A stretch of DNA of 64,000 nucleotides from NCBI RefSeq assembly GCF_021869765.1, contig NZ_CP084580.1:124001-188000 (forward strand), given 5' to 3'. This DNA comes from Chryseobacterium sp. MEBOG06 (GTDB lineage Bacteria; Bacteroidota; Bacteroidia; Flavobacteriales; Weeksellaceae). Each line of letters opens with the position of its first letter. Positions within the stretch are counted from its first letter, which is position 1. This document shows positions 61,821-64,000 of this stretch, one piece after another. The notes beneath the pieces were generated by a model. The model was not told where the DNA came from and searched no databases. It saw nothing but the letters and a program-made list of their open reading frames with translations. The translations under genes were made by a program, and so were the position numbers.

Positions 61821-64000
61821 TTAAAAAGTCACATCAAGACCCACATAGAAATTCGCTTTCATAATCGGAGCATATACCATTCCGCCATCAAAATAATTGC
61901 TGAAAGGTCTTTTAAAATCTACAATCGCATTCTTCTGATAGTAAGAAGTCAGGTTTTCTCCACCCAGATAAGCTCTGATCTTTTTGTTGAAGTTTCTTGA
62001 GATCTGTGCATTCAGAATGGCATAAGATTCAGAATATGCCGGAAGCTGAAACTCCTGAGGGTTGCTTGACGTATCAGGAAGTCTTTGCTTGCCCACCCAG
62101 TTTAAAGTAGTATCAAAACTCCAGAATCCGCCTTTATCATTTTTATTGGTTGAATAGGCTAGATTAACGAAACCTCTGTGCTTGGCCATGAAAGGAACTT
62201 CTCTCCTTCCACCGATATAATCAGCCTGTACATCATAATATTTATAAGCTAACCTTACTTCAAGGTTTTTCACAGGCATAAAATCCCATTGCGTCTGAAA
62301 TGAATTGGCAAATGATTTTCCTTCAAGATTGTAAAAAGTCAACTGTTGTGGAGATTTGTCCAGATCCACTAAAACCTGATCCTGGAAATCTGTTCTGAAG
62401 AAGTCTGCAATAATACTGGATTTTCTTCCAAACAGCTTAAATTCCTGCTGTAAACTTGCACCGTAGTTCCATGCGATTTCTGGCTTTAATCCATAGATGT
62501 TTCCATTGTTCGGTAAAATAGTAATCGTTCTGTTGGAAGCAAAATACTGCTGGCTTTCTGCAAATACATTCGCCGTTCTGAATCCTCTTCCCGCAGATAG
62601 TCTTAAAATCGTCTGAGGTGTGAAGTCATATTTAAAATTAACTCTCGGTGTAAACTGAGTTCCTGCCAGATTATGGAAATCTACTCTGGAACCTGCTACC
62701 AAGGTGTATTTTAACCCTGTTAAAGTATATTCCGCAAAAATACCCGGCACAATTTCATTCCTTCTCAGATCATCCGTTAAATAAGTTTCCTTATAACCAT
62801 CATATAAAAAACTTGCACCAACTTTATACTTGTTGTTGGTATTTCCGATGATGCTTTCGAATATTAAATTGGAATAATAAGTATGCTGTTGTCCCGCATA
62901 ATTTCTCCATCCGAAAAAGCTGTCCTGCTGGTGGTAGACATACTGGTTCATCCATCCGATACTCTGGTAAGGTTTTCCTTTAAAAACATAGCCTGTTTTA
63001 TTCCAAACCTGGAATCTTGAAATATCAATCCCTACACCATAAGCGGTCTGATCATCCTGAGGCAGTTTTTTATTAAAATCAACCTGCCCCGCAGTTCTTT
63101 CATCTCTGATAAAATTTATTCCAAAGTGAGATCCGAACCCTGATTTTTCAAGATCATTATAATTAAGTAAATATGCTGCATTGATCTGGGTTCCTTTCGG
63201 TCTGTCCAGAAAACCATCATGATTCATATCCGTATTACCGAAAGTTCCGTTCCCGTGCAGCAGAAAAGTATGAGACCATTTATCATTGATGGGGGCAACG
63301 TTGGTAATATTGATTTCTGCTCTTCCGTTAAAATCAGAAAAAAGGTTCAGAGAAGTCTCAGGTTCTTTTGCATTTTTCAAAAGCTCCGTGTTAATCTGTC
63401 CTGTAATACTTTCATAACCATTCGTTACCGTACTTCCTCCCTTTGTCAGCTGAATACTTTCAATCCATCTTCCAGGAATAAAGTTTAAACCATATGCAGA
63501 AGCCAGTCCTCTGATTTCAGGAAGCTGTTCCTTGGTTAAACTCGTGTATTTTTGATCTAAACCAAGCATTTTTAACTGCTTAGTCCCTGTAACAGCGTTA
63601 CTGAAAGAAACATCTACTGTTGCATTTGTTTCAAAACTTTCAGAAAGGTTACAACAAGCCGCTTTTAGCAGTTCTTTTTTATCAATATTAAAAACAAGTC
63701 CTGCTTCTTTCTTGCTTAAAGCTGTTGCCGCTTTAGAACCTGTCACTACTACACCATCAATGCTTTTTTCATTCTTTTTGTGATCTTCTTTAGCTGATAG
63801 TGTCTGATGCTCTTTGTGGTCTTCATGTTGCGTTCCTTCCTCATAATGAACCTTTGGATTAGCTTCTCCAAAAGTAAAGTCTCTGTCGTACAGGCAACAT
63901 CCCGGAAGTCCGTTATACACTGCGTCAGAGGCTTTGTATTTTTCATTGTCGTGTCCTGCATCAGCGATAGCTCGTAAAATTTTATCTGATGAAGTTTTTG
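61821..64000 (-). CDS. TonB-dependent receptor with N-terminal heavy-metal-associated-like domain, 5' part cut by window edge
   Basis: The minus frame stays open to the window edge. The first visible part, SSDKILRAIADAGHDNEKYK then ASDAVYNGLPGCCLYDRDF, resembles the end of an HMA/CopZ domain (AIxxAGYD pattern) plus a Cys-Cys motif. A His-rich stretch follows (EGTQHEDHKEHQTL, KEDHKKNE), then plug (SIDGVVVTGSKAATALSK, NGYESITGQINTELL) and barrel. A GTG (63920) is a false start. Predicted outer-membrane uptake or binding of copper or another heavy metal. The HMA metal-binding motif itself lies outside the window. Confidence 0.85.
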   Translation of the reverse strand, partial: KTSSDKILRAIADAGHDNEKYKASDAVYNGLPGCCLYDRDFTFGEANPKVHYEEGTQHEDHKEHQTLSAKEDHKKNEKSIDGVVVTGSKAATALSKKEAGLVFNIDKKELLKAACCNLSESFETNATVDVSFSNAVTGTKQLKMLGLDQKYTSLTKEQLPEIRGLASAYGLNFIPGRWIESIQLTKGGSTVTNGYESITGQINTELLKNAKEPETSLNLFSDFNGRAEINITNVAPINDKWSHTFLLHGNGTFGNTDMNHDGFLDRPKGTQINAAYLLNYNDLEKSGFGSHFGINFIRDERTAGQVDFNKKLPQDDQTAYGVGIDISRFQVWNKTGYVFKGKPYQSIGWMNQYVYHQQDSFFGWRNYAGQQHTYYSNLIFESIIGNTNNKYKVGASFLYDGYKETYLTDDLRRNEIVPGIFAEYTLTGLKYTLVAGSRVDFHNLAGTQFTPRVNFKYDFTPQTILRLSAGRGFRTANVFAESQQYFASNRTITILPNNGNIYGLKPEIAWNYGASLQQEFKLFGRKSSIIADFFRTDFQDQVLVDLDKSPQQLTFYNLEGKSFANSFQTQWDFMPVKNLEVRLAYKYYDVQADYIGGRREVPFMAKHRGFVNLAYSTNKNDKGGFWSFDTTLNWVGKQRLPDTSSNPQEFQLPAYSESYAILNAQISRNFNKKIRAYLGGENLTSYYQKNAIVDFKRPFSNYFDGGMVYAPIMKANFYVGLDVTF

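Noticed and set aside
1..64000. CRISPR arrays, tRNA, rRNA, insertion sequences, phage structural genes
   Set aside because: I looked for regular spacers, cloverleaf sequences, transposase motifs and tail/capsid genes and saw none. The M15 peptidase alone is not enough to call a prophage.

Overview
The window looks like chromosomal DNA of a flavobacterium in or near Chryseobacterium (Weeksellaceae). The evidence is low GC, -7 promoter boxes of the Bacteroidetes form TAnnTTTG, a SusC/SusD pair, secreted enzymes with type IX C-terminal sorting tails, an EndoH/EndoF-like GH18 pair and flavobacterial-type extragenic palindromes. I could run no database search. Product names rest on recognised motifs and remembered family sequences.

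Region 1 (1-13.75 kb) is the accessory region and the most interesting part. After a truncated TonB-C-domain gene and a WYL regulator, it holds an immunity-gene scrapyard (an unknown gene, two frameshifted Imm35-like genes, one broken ORF, one intact SUKH gene). Then come a toxin-like protein with a C-terminal deaminase-type domain, a nucleotidyltransferase-fold protein, a 1362-residue protein of unknown function, a small acidic protein, a patatin-like lipase and an M15 peptidoglycan peptidase, all on the minus strand. Six good copies and one decayed copy of one promoter element (a 15-nt palindrome of type CGWCAAnnnTTGWCG, exactly 11 nt upstream of a TAnnTTTG box) precede these genes, including the WYL gene. 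That points to one regulon, perhaps run by the WYL protein. The start of the WYL gene itself has been copied twice into the immunity array, as if the array grew by duplicating regulator-promoter segments.

Region 2 (13.8-31.9 kb) is mostly housekeeping: Na+/H+ antiporter, a serine hydrolase, M48 protease, glyQS, a TruC-like pseudouridine synthase flanked by two extragenic palindromes, pyrD, a DUF445 protein, msrB, an L,D-transpeptidase and a two-component system. Two genes here are broken by in-frame stops (a YdeI/DUF1801-type gene and a lipoprotein gene).

Region 3 (31.9-41.9 kb) has a porin-Dabb-cupin operon divergent from the two-component genes, with three 11-bp direct repeats placed for response-regulator binding. 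It also has a TlpA-like protein, a TetR-thiolase-thioesterase-FabF operon behind a perfect 24-bp palindrome, osmC and two AraC regulators.

Region 4 (42.2-61.7 kb) is a high-mannose N-glycan utilisation locus: SusC/SusD, MFS transporter, GH130, GH92, GH125, two tandem EndoH-like GH18 enzymes, ROK kinase, a second GH92 and a mannose-6-phosphate-isomerase-type cupin. The predicted flow is release of the glycan at the surface, trimming, import of Man-GlcNAc, phosphorolysis, and entry into glycolysis as Fru-6-P. The second GH92 carries Gln where the catalytic acid Glu is expected, so it may be a mannosyl-phosphate uncapping enzyme. The window closes inside a TonB-dependent receptor with an N-terminal heavy-metal-associated-like extension.
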